Source: Gari tellinella (taxonomy: Eukaryota; Mollusca; Bivalvia; Cardiida; Psammobiidae). Taken from it: DNA of 64,000 nucleotides. Location: contig OV277856.1 in the NCBI GenBank assembly GCA_922989275.2, forward strand, positions 89,485,038 through 89,549,037. The letters are read 5' to 3'. The position numbers were made by a program, and so were the translations under genes. Positions 34,000-44,331 of this stretch are shown here, one piece after another (positions within the stretch are counted from its first letter, which is position 1; each line of letters starts with the position of its first letter). The notes beneath the pieces were generated by a model that saw only the letters and a program-made list of their open reading frames with translations, searched no databases and was not told the DNA's origin.

Positions 34000-35283
34000 C
34001 ATAGAATACTGTTACTAGAGGTAAACACTTGGTTTTCAATGTTAACCATGTTGAAGCTACATGTATCTGCTTCAACATTGTTATCTCCTAAATTCCAAGA
34101 TTATTAATGTTTATTTGATAACAGTCAAAATTACAAGTGTTGAGTGGCTTAAATTATATTTGAAGATCAGCTGACTACAGCAAGAATGCACTTTCGTTTT
34201 AAGATACTGCAGAGCGGTCAGCCATTTTGTCCATACCAAACCATGCTCGAGGGTAGTTTGGAACATGTGGCATCTGATCAAGAACTTAACTTTTTGACAC
34301 TCATTTCAATATTTCGTCAGATCGTAATTCAATTTTGAGAAATAGAAGCAGACAACAATTGTTTAAAGCAGATGACATTATGAAAGTTAAGTGGTTAATG
34401 ATGCCAATTCTTAGACCTTGTAATGCGTACAGTTTGTAAGCTGACTGTTGGATTTTAAGTATCTGGATAAAGAATTATAAAGTCAAAGAATAACAAACAA
34501 TGGCTGATAATATATAGATCAGATATGACTGTGTAGGGTAAGGGGTGATTGTCACTGATCTAAAAGGTCACCACTGCCCTTTGTATTGCATCCTTTAACT
34601 TTTTGCATGTTTACTGTGAAATTCTGGTTATCTTTGCAAAACAGTTTGGATCCAGATGAGCACATTCATAATAATTTTGTTTTTGTTTGTGGCAGGAACA
34701 AAACTCCTTAAAATTCAAACTTTATTGAGCAGCAGACGACACTTTGCAGCAGACAACAGTGTCAATCACAGTTCATTTAATCCTTGAATACAGGAAACTA
34801 GTATTATTAATGTTTGAATAGGCTACAGTTCAGATCCGAATCAAATATTGTTATTCAGTGTCTGACAAAGATCTAAACTGTTTTCACAGATTGTTCCTAT
34901 GCAAACGTAGGTAGGGAGGTTTACATTACAGGATTCCACTATAGACAATGATATTTTGGGTAGACGACAATAATTCATTGTTATAGACGAGTTAAGAGTT
35001 AATGATTCTTTGCACACACAACATAAGGGAACACTAAGCAGTTTATAATAAGACTTTTCCGCCTTGTGGCTCATTGTATAAACCATGACTCTGAAACTGT
35101 TATCATTTGGATTTCAGAAACATAGTAAATTTGCTTCAGAACTTTGTAAACATTTTTATCAGTGAATATTACATATTCTTGAATAAAAGTTTATTTAGAG
35201 AAATTTAGCTGACAAAAATTATTAATCGGTTGAAAAGTTACACATGGTTAAGGGATTAAATCCTTGATACTTCAGTGTTCCAT
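34000..35283. other. No gene; scattered core 2 half-sites
   Basis: Single arms such as aaacagtttggatccagatg at about 34637 and ctgacaaagatctaaactg at about 34862, each followed by cagacgaca-like flank, suggest decayed E elements. Nothing coding is supported. Confidence 0.45.
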
Positions 35284-35507
35284 TTTAACCCTTTAAATAC
35301 TTCACAAATGTCAAATGCTACAAAATTAATGTCTTCAGCTGAAATTTAGACAATAATTCTTTCTTTGTATTTATGGGTAGAAATACTATCAGAGTGACAA
35401 ACAGTTTGGATCCTGATCAGGCCCCACTTATGTGGGGCCTGATCAGGATTCAAACTGTTTGCACACATTTTTAAATCCAAATTATCTCCAGTACTAATAG
35501 GGTTTAA
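35284..35507 (+). mobile_element. Family E MITE, diverged
   Basis: TTAA both sides; ends ccctttaaatacttcac and agtactaataggg. The hairpin at 35398-35461 is nearly perfect: caaacagtttggatcctgat / atcaggattcaaactgtttg, tip caggccccacttatgtggggcctg. Confidence 0.78.
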
Positions 35508-35882
35508 ACTCTGCTTTTTGAAGGGGTTTCAACTTGTGTGTTACACGGGGAAGAAATTCCGATACTCTCCAACACATTGTTCGCCTATGACTGTTATATT
35601 AATAGACACTCAGTCATGATTCATACCGCAATGGTGAAAACTACCAGAGAGCTCTTGGTTTTAGGATAGTGTTTTACTGGAGATAACAGGGCATTGGCTT
35701 ATCAGTACACATACTGGAAGTGTTGTGTGACAAGGAATAACTGCAATCTATACTCCAACGGATATTTATATATTTATACCTGCAAGTTGGATTTGTGCAT
35801 GCTTTCTAACAGAGGTAGGCTGAATAAGTTTCTGCTGCAAATGTTATTATGTCATGACTCATATCTATGAACTGTGCTTGCA

Positions 35883-36196
35883 TTAAGAAAACATCCAGTA
35901 CAAGACCAATTGGTATTTTTTCTTATGAGAGGTGATTTCTTAACCCTTAGCCTGCCACTCACGACTATAGCTCCATATGCAAACAGCTTGGATCCGGATG
36001 AGACGCCGAGTAACTCGGCGTCTCATCCAGATCCAAGCTGTTTGACACTCGGACAACATTTTCAGCAATTTTAAGCAACTTTGAAGCACTTTGAAACTTG
36101 AAGCAGACGAGAAATATAATTTACGACAATTTATTTGGCGGGCTAAGGGTTAAGAAAACATCCAGTACATTTTTCTTATGAGAGGTGAATTCTTAA
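35883..36196. repeat. Direct duplication flanking a C element
   Basis: The left copy (35883-35943) and right copy (36150-36196) both begin TTAAgaaaacatccagtac and end tttttcttatgagaggtgaa/ttt cTTAA. The right copy lacks 14 bp. The C element sits exactly between, at their shared TTAA. Confidence 0.85.
35940..36153 (+). mobile_element. Family C MITE
   Basis: TTAA-flanked, 214 bp. Hairpin caaacagcttggatccggat / atccagatccaagctgtttg with tip gacgccgagtaactcggcgtc. Confidence 0.94.
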
Positions 36197-36266
36197 TGCA
36201 GGATAAAATTAATGCAGAAAGGACATGATGTAAATTTCTGCATTACTTTTATCCTGCATTCAGCAG
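36193..36266. repeat. Family I core hairpin
   Basis: Arms taatgcaggataaaattaat / attacttttatcctgcatt with gcagaaa / tttctgc inside. Outer ends not identified. Confidence 0.75.
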
Positions 36267-36458
36267 GAATTTAGAGATATCCACTGTACGGAAACAAACG
36301 TTTGCTCAATGCACTATCCTTTGGTTAAAATTGCAAAAATTAATGTTATCTTTTCAATGTCATCTGCTTGAAAATTATCGCCTGGTGATACTTTGAAGGT
36401 TATTGTTTAGTCAAGTACTTCTATAAGTCTCACAAGAAGAGGTATTGACAATGTTAAA

Positions 36459-36765
36459 GCTAGGTGGCAGTTTAATGCAAGATTAGTGTAAAGCAGAAAT
36501 CTCTCTAGGGAGCAGTGTGCTTTACTTACACCATGCACTAAGCAGTAACCTGCCTTAAACACAGAATAACAGGGCTCAAGATAAGAGGGAGTAAATTGCA
36601 CAAATCCAACATCTTCTCTCTTATTGTGTTACTACTCTATGGTGTCTCAAAGAGACGATTCTAATGAGGAGTAACACCATAGGGTGGAATCCAGAAATAA
36701 AGATTTTAGTTTTGAAAAACTCCCCTTATCTGGGATAACTTGTAATAGCCAGGTTTTACTGTAAG
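36459..36765. mobile_element. B/I-like element hosting a K element
   Basis: Core ctaggtggcagtttaatgca ... catgcactaagcagtaacct, and a right end aatagccaggttttactgta. K1 (36570-36735) lies between the core and the right end, after cagaataa and before ataacttg. Confidence 0.65.
36570..36735. mobile_element. Family K (hAT-like) foldback MITE, copy 1
   Basis: Starts cagggctcaagataagaggg and ends ctccccttatctggga. The inner palindrome is partly rearranged: ttactactctatggtgtctc / agagacgattctaatgagga / gtaacaccataggg. Confidence 0.72.
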
Positions 36766-36955
36766 CACTACTAAACCCAGGCTTGTATTCAAGCTGTTAG
36801 CTATGGATATCATTAAGACACATATATAACTGCATACATAATTTACAGATGTGTTTTTCCATGTGGTAATTTTCCTACCTGAAGCAGGATATCCTGCAGT
36901 ATCCCCACTTAGGACTACAGTTGAGCAGCCACTCAAGGAATCTAGTCTCTGAAGA

Positions 36956-37042
36956 CATGACAGCTCAATGCAGGACAAAAGTAAAGCAGTTGCTTCTTAA
37001 GGAGCTTTCTGCTTTACTATTATCCTGCATTAGGCGGTCGTT
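36956..37042. repeat. Family I core hairpin
   Basis: Arms gctcaatgcaggacaaaag / ctattatcctgcattaggc with taaagcag / ctgctttac inside and tip cttcttaaggag. Confidence 0.8.
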
Positions 37043-37129
37043 TGTTCTTAAAAGTAATATTTGTCTTCTTTATAACTGTGTATATGAAGAAATCTCATTT
37101 CTGGTTTTGAAGGCAGGTTACTGTCTCAC

Positions 37130-37285
37130 AGCTTTAATGCAGGATCATAGTAAAGCAGAATGTTCCTTAAGGAAAAGAGAGTTCAGCTTTCACTTTTAAA
37201 CCCTACTTTAGGCTGCAACATGAAAACCAATGAACCTTTTGATTTGAAATTATAGCTTGAGTAGCGGTAATAGTAGGGTTTTACT
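37130..37285. mobile_element. Decayed I/B element
   Basis: Left core arm gctttaatgcaggatcatag taaagcagaatg, tip ttccttaaggaa, and a B-like end gcggtaatagtagggtttta. The right arm is strongly diverged. Confidence 0.55.
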
Positions 37286-37868
37286 GGATATTCAGGATCA
37301 TTCACTATTTATGAATTGAGGTGGTAAGCTTATCGTGTATGACTAAGAATTTGGATTGGGCATATTACTTCAAGCACGCACATTCACGAGGACGTTCTGA
37401 AATGATGAGCAAGGCAAGAATGAATATTTGTAGCACATTTATGAGCAACATCTATACAGTATGATAGCATTCCTCAGGTTCCCATTTCTGTACTTTTTAT
37501 GCTATAAAAAGCAATTTTAGCAGCGGGAGACAGAAATAAAATTACCTATTTCTCTCTGCACTGGAGGCGATGCCAATAAAACATGTAATTCGCTGAGTAC
37601 TTATTGTGCTTTATAAACTTTGCGAACAGTTTGGACCCAGATCAGAAACGAAATTGATTTGGGATCTGATATTTTGTTAGTCACTTGGATCAAATCTTTA
37701 TAGATATATAGTTAGTTTTCGAACTTCAGCTTAACTTATAATTACAAGTTGGCAAACCTACAAGTATTATCAAACCTGCGTTATAAATAACCTGCGTTAT
37801 AAACAACCACTCAACAGGAAGAAGCTTCATAAAGGACAGAAGTAATGCAGAAAGCTACCTTAATCATG
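37286..37868. other. Nothing firm; an I-type left arm at the end
   Basis: A half core 2 fragment lies near 37622 (gaacagtttggacccagatc). At about 37833-37858, ggacagaagtaatgcagaaag is the left arm of an I element that K2 interrupts. Confidence 0.5.
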
Positions 37869-38062
37869 CAGGGCTCCAGATAAGGGGAGTACTTCAAAAA
37901 CTAAAATCTTCAATTTCTGCATTAAACCCTATGGTGTCACTACTCATTAGACTCGTCTCTTCGAGACAATTCTAATGAGTAGTAACACCATAGGATTTGG
38001 TGCTGAAATGAGTGAAAAAATGTTTGTTTTGTTCAGATTACTCCCTCTTATCTGGAGCCCTG
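37869..38062. mobile_element. Family K (hAT-like) foldback MITE, copy 2
   Basis: Ends cagggctccagataagggg and ccctcttatctggagccctg. The central palindrome is ccctatggtgtcactactca / tgagtagtaacaccatagg with tip ctcttcgagac. Flanks 'cttaatcatg' and 'cttaatgg' hint at the target duplication. Inserted in an I-type core (right arm 'attctgcattgc'). Confidence 0.85.
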
Positions 38063-38575
38063 CTTAATGGGAGTTTAACATTCTGCATTGCTGATGCTCA
38101 CGGTTATAAATATCCATACTTGTTAGTTTGATGGTTACTGAACATGGGTTCAACTGTAGCCTTCTATGTACGGCATATTACTAAAACTGCTTCATAATGT
38201 AAATATTAGACCATAGTTCAAAACAAGTCAGCAGTTCAATTCATGTGGCTTAAGAGTCAGTCATCCAGAATGACTTGATACCACCATGTGGTATGGAAAA
38301 CTTGAAGTCATCTTCCTATGGTATATGACAATATGCTAAACAGATTTTGACATTAATGTTTTGTGTATATTGATTTCATGCATCATGCTTCTTATAGGCA
38401 AATATTTTCGAACCACATTGAGTTAATCAACATCTTCAAGAGATGTTAATGATTAACTTATTCAAGTAATTTGTATTCTAGTAAATTTGTCTACTAGTAA
38501 CAATGTTAGTGTTTAAACAGCAAAGTTTGTGCTCAGTGACGTCCCAGTGAAGCATATTCATGAGTATAGTCTTCA
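38063..38575. other. Nothing recognised
   Basis: AT-rich, no exon or repeat family seen. Confidence 0.4.
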
Positions 38576-38797
38576 TTAACATACAGTGTACCTAAGAAGA
38601 GTACACTTGTCATATGCAACCATTGCAGACCCTGATCAGAAGGCTATCGCAGGATCCCTCTGATCTGAGGGTCTACACTGTTTGCTTTTTTGCAATACTT
38701 TTCTTAATCAACCCTAATATAAATAGTAAAATATTGACTAGACCTAATTGGAAACTGGAATTGACTCAATCAAAAGTTTCAGGGTTGATTGAGTTAA
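38576..38797 (-). mobile_element. D-related element, diverged
   Basis: TTAA at both limits. Contains acatacagtgtacctaagaa, gagtacacttgtcatatgca, the hairpin cagaccctgatcagaagg ... ctgatctgagggtctacac, and aactggaattgactcaatc near the right. Confidence 0.68.
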
Positions 38798-38799
38798 TT

Positions 38800-38932
38800 G
38801 GTGATGGCGTAAACGAGAAAATGTAGACCCTGATCAGTGGGCTCCTATAGGAGCCCTCATATCTTGTTCTTCACTGTTTGCAAATGTAACGAGTATATTT
38901 CAAAACAGGACCTTAATGTTGAAAGAGTTACC
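38800..38932 (+). mobile_element. D-related hairpin remnant
   Basis: aatgtagaccctgatcagtg ggctcc tat ggagccctcatatcttg ttcttcactgtttg, then aaaacaggaccttaatg and gaaagagtta. Confidence 0.6.
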
Positions 38933-38944
38933 TAATTATACTAG

Positions 38945-39115
38945 CCATGTTTGTTATTATTGAAATACTTTGTAAATATTTTGTTCTTTCATTGTGCATT
39001 TTTGTAAATATTGTACATGTACATTCTTTTGAGGGCCGCAAGGGAGATTAGTTTGCTGTCTGTACTAATTGTGTTACCCTCTTGAAATAAAGTCTTTATT
39101 ATTATTATTATTAAT
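38945..39115 (+). mobile_element. 3' tail of a 5'-truncated LINE (uncertain clade)
   Basis: Ends ttgaaataaagtctttatta followed by (tta)n. The aataaa box just before a short simple-repeat tail is typical of CR1/L2/RTE-like LINE 3' ends. The upstream 'gagggccgcaagggagatt' block is not repeated in this window. No coding part remains. Confidence 0.5.
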
Positions 39116-39478
39116 GTAGGAAATGTTTAGTTTATTCTCGCTTGTTTAGAGCTCGTTTAAGAGCATGGCTTATAAAGTTATGCATAGAGCTTCTAAAGGA
39201 ACTTAACCTATAGCTTTGACCTTGTATTTTGTAGTAATCTGTCTTATAGGATATTTTAATGGCAGCTCAAACTGTTTTGACTGTGTATAAGCTGATTATT
39301 TCTTGTGGTTGACTTCTTCACCACTAGCTTACTTTCTATGACAAGCCAAATACTCCTTGCGAAGTTGAGCGTAAACTAGTTGGCAGCCAAGGACACATTG
39401 GATCAACATCATCAAACTTGGTAGTATTCCAGCTTCTGATCTGATCTTAACTGATTGGTACTGGGACTGTGCTCTCTG
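39116..39478. other. Nothing recognised
   Basis: No exon or repeat family seen. Confidence 0.4.
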
Positions 39479-39699
39479 TTAAACCCATTACCTCATAGCC
39501 TATTGCTAGTTTTGAAGACAGGTGACCACTTAAAGCAGCTTGAAAGTAAAGCTGCTTTATGTTTAGCCTGTTTTAAGCTACCATTTGCTAGGATATAGAA
39601 AATATTGATGATGCATATTCACAACTGTACACAGTGGAACTACTTTTTCAGTGGATGAATAAATTAAAGGCATATTAATTTTATGGAGTAATGGGTTAA
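39479..39699 (+). mobile_element. Family A MITE with collapsed hairpin
   Basis: TTAA-flanked and otherwise intact, but the core reads aagcagcttgaaagtaaagc tgctttatgtttagcctg: the inner palindrome is deleted at the gcagaa repeat. Confidence 0.85.
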
Positions 39700-39959
39700 A
39701 ACTTGTATCCAAATAAACCACTAATGAATATTCAGTCAACATGATGTCTGACTCCCTATTTTCTTCCTTTCAAATAAATCACTAAGGAAGGAGAAGTTCA
39801 GTGAATCGAGAGGCAAAATGCTAATGTTGGTGATAAGAATGTGAGGGCAGGTAGCCTGGTCTATAGCTCATGGGGCAATGTACCTTATCACTGTTTTCCC
39901 AAGCCCTGATGTATCCCAACCCTTGCAATGCACTGTAATCTGGTAACGTAATGTTTTCT

Positions 39960-40027
39960 TGCAAAGAGTTTGGATCCTGATCAGATGCCAAGTTACTTGG
40001 CGTCTGATCAGGATCCTAACAATTTGT
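39960..40027. repeat. Core 2 hairpin
   Basis: gcaaagagtttggatcctgat / atcaggatcctaacaatttg with inner cagatgccaagt / acttggcgtctg. Decayed C/E-like flank (gagcagataataatta) follows at about 40100. Confidence 0.83.
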
Positions 40028-40198
40028 TGCTCGGACTATAATATCTGCTATTATATTAAGAAGATTGAATTTCAAAATGAAATTTGAGAACAAAATTTGA
40101 GCAGATAATAATTATTCATTGCTCAATTTAGGTTAAACTGTTCTGGACTTAATCTTTATCTTGCCATTGCATTACTCAATAGTACTAATATATATATA

Positions 40199-41371
40199 CT
40201 CAGCAAAAATAAAAACTTTACATGGGATTCTAATGCCTATAATTCTGTCTATAAAACCCAATTTTGCAAAAAGCTTATTGTTATTCTAAACTTTGGATCA
40301 ATGTCTGCAAGTTCTCGACAATGATGATGAAAAAAATCCAAAAGTCACGTCGAAATTTGACGTCAAAATGCATAGGGGTCGATTTCAAAAGTCTCAGAGA
40401 TGTCAAGGTGTACGCAAGATGTGTTTAATTCATTTTCATGTTTCATTTTAGGTTACTTTTTGCATAAAGTCACTTCTGTAGCGTGCGAGCCTACCGTCAC
40501 GCCTAATGCAAGCAAACACTTCGTCACAGATGTACCGTCTAATGACGTCATCTGGGATGACATGCAATTTTCGCATTTGAGCATGTCTGAGGTCGTTGGT
40601 CGTGTCAATCTGGTTATTGTTTCGCCCTCGACACCCTGTTTATCCCATACATGCTTTATTGGTTTCTGATCCGCTGATACCGAAGGCCAGGACATGACGT
40701 TTTTTACGTTATTCTGGGCGTTGTGTGTGCAGTTAATATCTGCCAAGTATACGGTCTACGGGTACGGATAGGACCGTGACATTCCCGGACGATTCCTTAT
40801 TGTCTCGGCAGTGATCCCAAACGGCCGAGCAGTAACCGTTGCTGGGATCAAACGGTTACGTTGGTACGTTAATGTAAGAGTGCGGTCGTCTCGACGTGAC
40901 TTCAACGATCTCGGACTATCCTTGAATTACTCCATAACTCTGTAACGTGTATTCAGGATATGAATTTTCTACCGTAGGCGTCCAAAATGACACGCAACAT
41001 TAGTTTTTGACGCCGCTGCCGTAGGCATGCCAAATGGCCTGATTTCTGTGATTTTTAGAAAGTTGTGGCATCTCAGTTTTGAAACGCAAATGTTTACAAA
41101 TTTGTTTTTTTGGTGTTTGGCTAAAGCCTACGTGTGTTTGTTGCATTAAATAAACGTGAAATAAACCCTGAATGGGTCAACTCGCCGTCAGTGTTGAAAA
41201 CCGGAAGTGGAAAGCATGCTACGTCGTGCGCGGCACAAATTAGCGAGAGTGTCGGCTGTGTATGGTCTTTTATCGATTACTCCATTACTAATATGCGTAT
41301 ATTTTATGTAACATCATTAAAACATCGCTTAAACCGGCTCTTAAGTATGTAAGGTTTCTATTTTTGCTAAG
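40199..41371 (-). mobile_element. Tc1-like DNA transposon, inactive
   Basis: TA dinucleotides flank ends ctcagcaaaaataaaaact and aggtttctatttttgctaag, an inverted repeat of about 20 bp. The length of 1173 bp is shorter than usual for a Tc1 (about 1.3-1.6 kb). The transposase remnants lie on the minus strand with a gap between the DNA-binding and C-terminal parts. No intact ORF. Confidence 0.85.
40453..40870 (-). pseudogene. Broken Tc1-family transposase
   Basis: In one minus frame, upstream sequence reads TARPFGITAETIRNR, which resembles the second helix-turn-helix of Tc1 transposases, then hits a stop. The 97-codon ORF further down contains MSWPSVSADQKPIKHVWDK. This aligns with the family pattern P-D-x-N-P-I-E-H-x-W-D around the last catalytic acidic residue. 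Here N is K and the catalytic E is K. The middle of the catalytic domain is missing. The protein cannot be active. Confidence 0.75.
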
Positions 41372-41546
41372 TAGGTAGTATTCAAATCTTGTCAGGTGTT
41401 TGACACTTAAGGAATCTAAATACACAGGTTTCAAATGGTTTTGAGCCTATTTAAATGCCAAGTTACTTTATGTCTGATGGACAAATGTTTGTAAAGTTGC
41501 AGGATAAAGGTTAAGAAAAGATCTCTCATTCCATAAATCCCCCATA

Positions 41547-41798
41547 CTAACACATTACCCTATAAATATGCCGTTTTACGCCTGAAATTTATTCCTCTAC
41601 TAAAGAAAATAGTTCCAATTTATACTCTCACAAATAAGAATCATAAAAAATATTTTCTATATTCTAACAAATAATAACTTGAAGCAGGTTGAAAGAAAAG
41701 CAGAATGCGCCTGAAGGCACATTCTGCTTTACTTTCAACCTGCTTTAAGGGGTCACCTATATTAAATACTAGAAATAGGTTATGGGGTAATGGATTAA
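41547..41798 (-). mobile_element. Family A MITE
   Basis: Right TTAA present, left mutated (ctaacacattaccctataa). Tip gcgcctgaaggcac with one mismatch. Confidence 0.88.
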
Positions 41799-42218
41799 TC
41801 TACAATCATAGAGACATGTACGGCAACCATTCAAAAGAAGTTGCATTTGGTAGTCTTAGAGAAAGGTTTAAGATTGGCTAATAAAAATGCTTCAACAAGT
41901 GTTGATTAATTTCATCAAACATTAAGCAATAATGTTCTGCATAACTTTTATCAAACATTATAAGCAATAATGCCAATATTTATATAGAGATTCATAGTTT
42001 TTCATTGAATGACTGTTTAATGCAAGTTTTGATGTTTATATTATGTATCAGCTATTAGTAGTTTTGGTCTAGTGGGATCCTCTATGATGTATTGTATTGT
42101 TTGGCCTGTTGACAGCCGTAGTGAGTGTAGAGTAAAAACACTGAAGTATGATAAACAGATCAAGACAGTGATTGTGACTGTCCATATCCTAAAGTACATT
42201 AAACCTTTTGAACCCTTT
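41799..42218. other. Nothing recognised
   Basis: No repeat family or spliced ORF seen; overlapping ORFs near 42041-42263 on both strands cancel out as chance. Confidence 0.4.
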
Positions 42219-42625
42219 CCCACTGGAATATGCCCTTCTCAGGCATTGACCTATTCCATGTAGAAATGACTTTTCATGCAATATACCATTCCTCATAGAA
42301 ATACCTATACACCTTTAGCAATTCCACATAGAAATACCTTTCAAACCATTAATTATTCTACATAGAAATACCTTTTCATGCCATTTATTATTCCACGCAG
42401 AAATGCCCTATCATATGCCATTATTCAAACCACATAGAAATGCCCTTTTATGCCATTAATTGTTCTATATAAATGTAGAAATGCCCTGTCATGCCATAAC
42501 TATTCCACATAGAAATGCCCTTTCATGCCATTATTCAACCCACATTGAAATGCCTTTTTATGACATTAGCTGATCTATACAGAAATGCCATGCCAACTAT
42601 TCCACATAGAAATACCCATTCATAG
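42219..42625 (+). repeat. Degenerate tandem repeat, about 35-40 bp unit
   Basis: The phrase 'ttccacatagaaatgccctt' followed by 'tcatgccattaat' recurs about ten times with substitutions and small indels. It may have grown from an L-type MITE flank (cctcatagaagtgccttt at about 30240 is similar). Confidence 0.8.
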
Positions 42626-42828
42626 AACAGGATAAATGAGCACTGAAATTTTTCATGACATTCTGATTTCAGAAATCATGGTTTCTAACAGTTGAAAGAA
42701 AGGCACTGCTTTAACAGTCACCTGTCTTTAATACTGAAAACAAGATATGAGTGAAAACTAAAAAAAAACGACAAATACCTAGAAGCATCCTATAACATGT
42801 GGTTGTGTAAAGAGAAACCAAGCTTTAC

Positions 42829-42901
42829 CAAATCTGTCATACTCCACAACAGTTTCTGTAACTGTTCCATGAAATGTATGGCCAAAGAGCTGTGTTATGA
42901 C
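42829..42901 (-). CDS. Candidate host exon, 73 bp (or longer to 42779)
   Basis: The acceptor ttccatttgcag precedes VITQLFGHTFHGTVTETVVE, continuing EYDRFG to a donor gtaaag. The frame stays open another 16 codons (KAWFLFTQPHVIGCF) to TAG, which is itself followed by gtattt, so a terminal exon is an alternative. The other two frames have early stops. Not recognised. Same strand as the exons at 9775 and 18606; it would precede them in a minus-strand gene. Confidence 0.42.
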
Positions 42902-42982
42902 CTGCAAATGGAACCAATTTCCTGCCACACAGGCACAACAGAAAGGAAATGTCTTTGAAGTAAAGAGTCATGAAATAGTCCA

Positions 42983-43196
42983 TTAACCCTTAGCCTGCCA
43001 GTCACGACTATAGCTCCATATGCAAACAGCTTGGATCCGGATGAGACGCCGAGTAACTCGGCGTCTCATCCGGATCCAAGCTGTTTGACACTCGGACAAC
43101 ATTTACAGCAATTTTGAGCAACTTTGAAGCATTTTGAAACTTGAAGCAGACGAGAAATATAGCAGACGACAATTTATTTGGCGGGCTAAGGGTTAA
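42983..43196 (+). mobile_element. Family C MITE
   Basis: TTAA-flanked, 214 bp. The hairpin is perfect: gcttggatccggatgagacg / cgtctcatccggatccaagc around gagtaactc. Confidence 0.95.
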
Positions 43197-43467
43197 CTCT
43201 TCAAGCACTGAATAATTGTCATCTACTCCAATAAAGGTTGTCAGCTGAAATATAAAACTAATTATTTCTTCTATATATTTGCACAAGCAAAATCTGCATG
43301 TCAAATAGTTTCAATCTGGATCCAAACTGTTTGCAAATCGAAGTCTTTGCATGATACATGTGTCACTCATCCAATCAGCATTGCCTGATTGATTAACTTG
43401 GGTTTTACGGATCTGGGACACATAAAATGGTCATATATGATGCCTAACTGCATTGCCTGAAGCATCC

Positions 43468-43665
43468 TTAACCCTTAGCCCGCCAAATAAATTGTCGTCT
43501 GCTATATTTCTCGTCTGCTTCAAGTTTCAAAGTGCTTCAAAGTTGCTCAAAATTGCTGAAAATGTTGTCCAAGTGTCAAACAGCTTGGATCGGGATGAGA
43601 CGCCGAGTTGGATCCAAGCTGTTTGCATATGGAGCTATAGTCGTGAGTGGCAGGCTAAGAGTTAA
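43468..43665 (-). mobile_element. Family C MITE with half of one arm deleted
   Basis: First of a head-to-tail pair. gcttggatcgggatgagacg then gagttggatccaagctg: the inner part of the right arm is missing. It shares TTAA 43662-43665 with the next copy. Confidence 0.93.
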
Positions 43666-43875
43666 CCCTTAGCCCGCCAAATAAATTGTCGTCTGCTATA
43701 TTTCTCGTCTGCTTCAAGTTTCAAAGTGCTTCAAAGTTGCTCAAAATTGCTGAAAATGTTGTCCGAGTGTCAAACAGCTTGGATTCGGATGAGACGCCGA
43801 GTTACTCGGCGTCTCATCCGGATCCAAGCTGTTTGCATATGGAGCTATAGTCGTGAGTGGCAGGCTAAGGGTTAA
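43662..43875 (-). mobile_element. Family C MITE
   Basis: Second of the pair; full-length hairpin (cttggattcggatgagac / gtctcatccggatccaag). Confidence 0.95.
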
Positions 43876-43968
43876 TACAGACAACTTGTGAGAACTATAT
43901 ATCATCAGCATTAACTGAACAACAAATACTTTTTCATCTGCAACAATAATTGTCTTCTGCTACTTTTC

Positions 43969-44217
43969 TTAACTCTTTCCTCCCTGAAACTTTAAATGGA
44001 CAATTCCAGTTTCCATTTGAGTCTAGTCCATTTCTGACTTTTAAGGGTAATTTTTGTCAATGTTTGGAATTATGACAAACAGTGAAGACCCTGATCAGAG
44101 GGCTCCTAGGAGCCCTCTGATCTGGGTCTTCACTGTTTGCATAGGACAAGTGTACTTTTCACATGTTCACTTTTTGCAAAGGACGCCAATATGTGGGACT
44201 AGGGTTCAAAGGGTTAA
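43969..44217 (+). mobile_element. Family D MITE nested in a core 2 element
   Basis: TTAA-flanked, ends ctctttcctccctgaaac and gggactagggttcaaaggg; short tip ggctcctaggagcc. The left neighbour 'gtcttctgctacttttc' and the right neighbour with a hairpin at 44261 belong to one E-like host. Confidence 0.94.
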
Positions 44218-44260
44218 ACAGAAACATCTAAACATTTCTTTTCACAATTGAGTCAGAGTG

Positions 44261-44331
44261 TCAAACAGTTTGGATCCTGATGAGATGCTGCGATATGCAG
44301 CATCTCATCAGGATCCAAACTGTTTGCAAAT
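44261..44331. repeat. Core 2 hairpin (right part of an E-like host)
   Basis: caaacagtttggatcctgat / atcaggatccaaactgtttg with inner gagatgctgc / gcagcatctc and loop gatat; perfect arms. Confidence 0.9.

Noticed and set aside
40400..40669. Plus-strand ORF over the Tc1 element
   Set aside because: Antisense shadow of the transposase remnant on the minus strand.
43008..43304. ORFs containing 'LTLSPPNKLSSAIFLVCFKF' type peptides
   Set aside because: The same peptide appears wherever a C element occurs (29438, 43008, 43453); it is the translated MITE, not a protein family.
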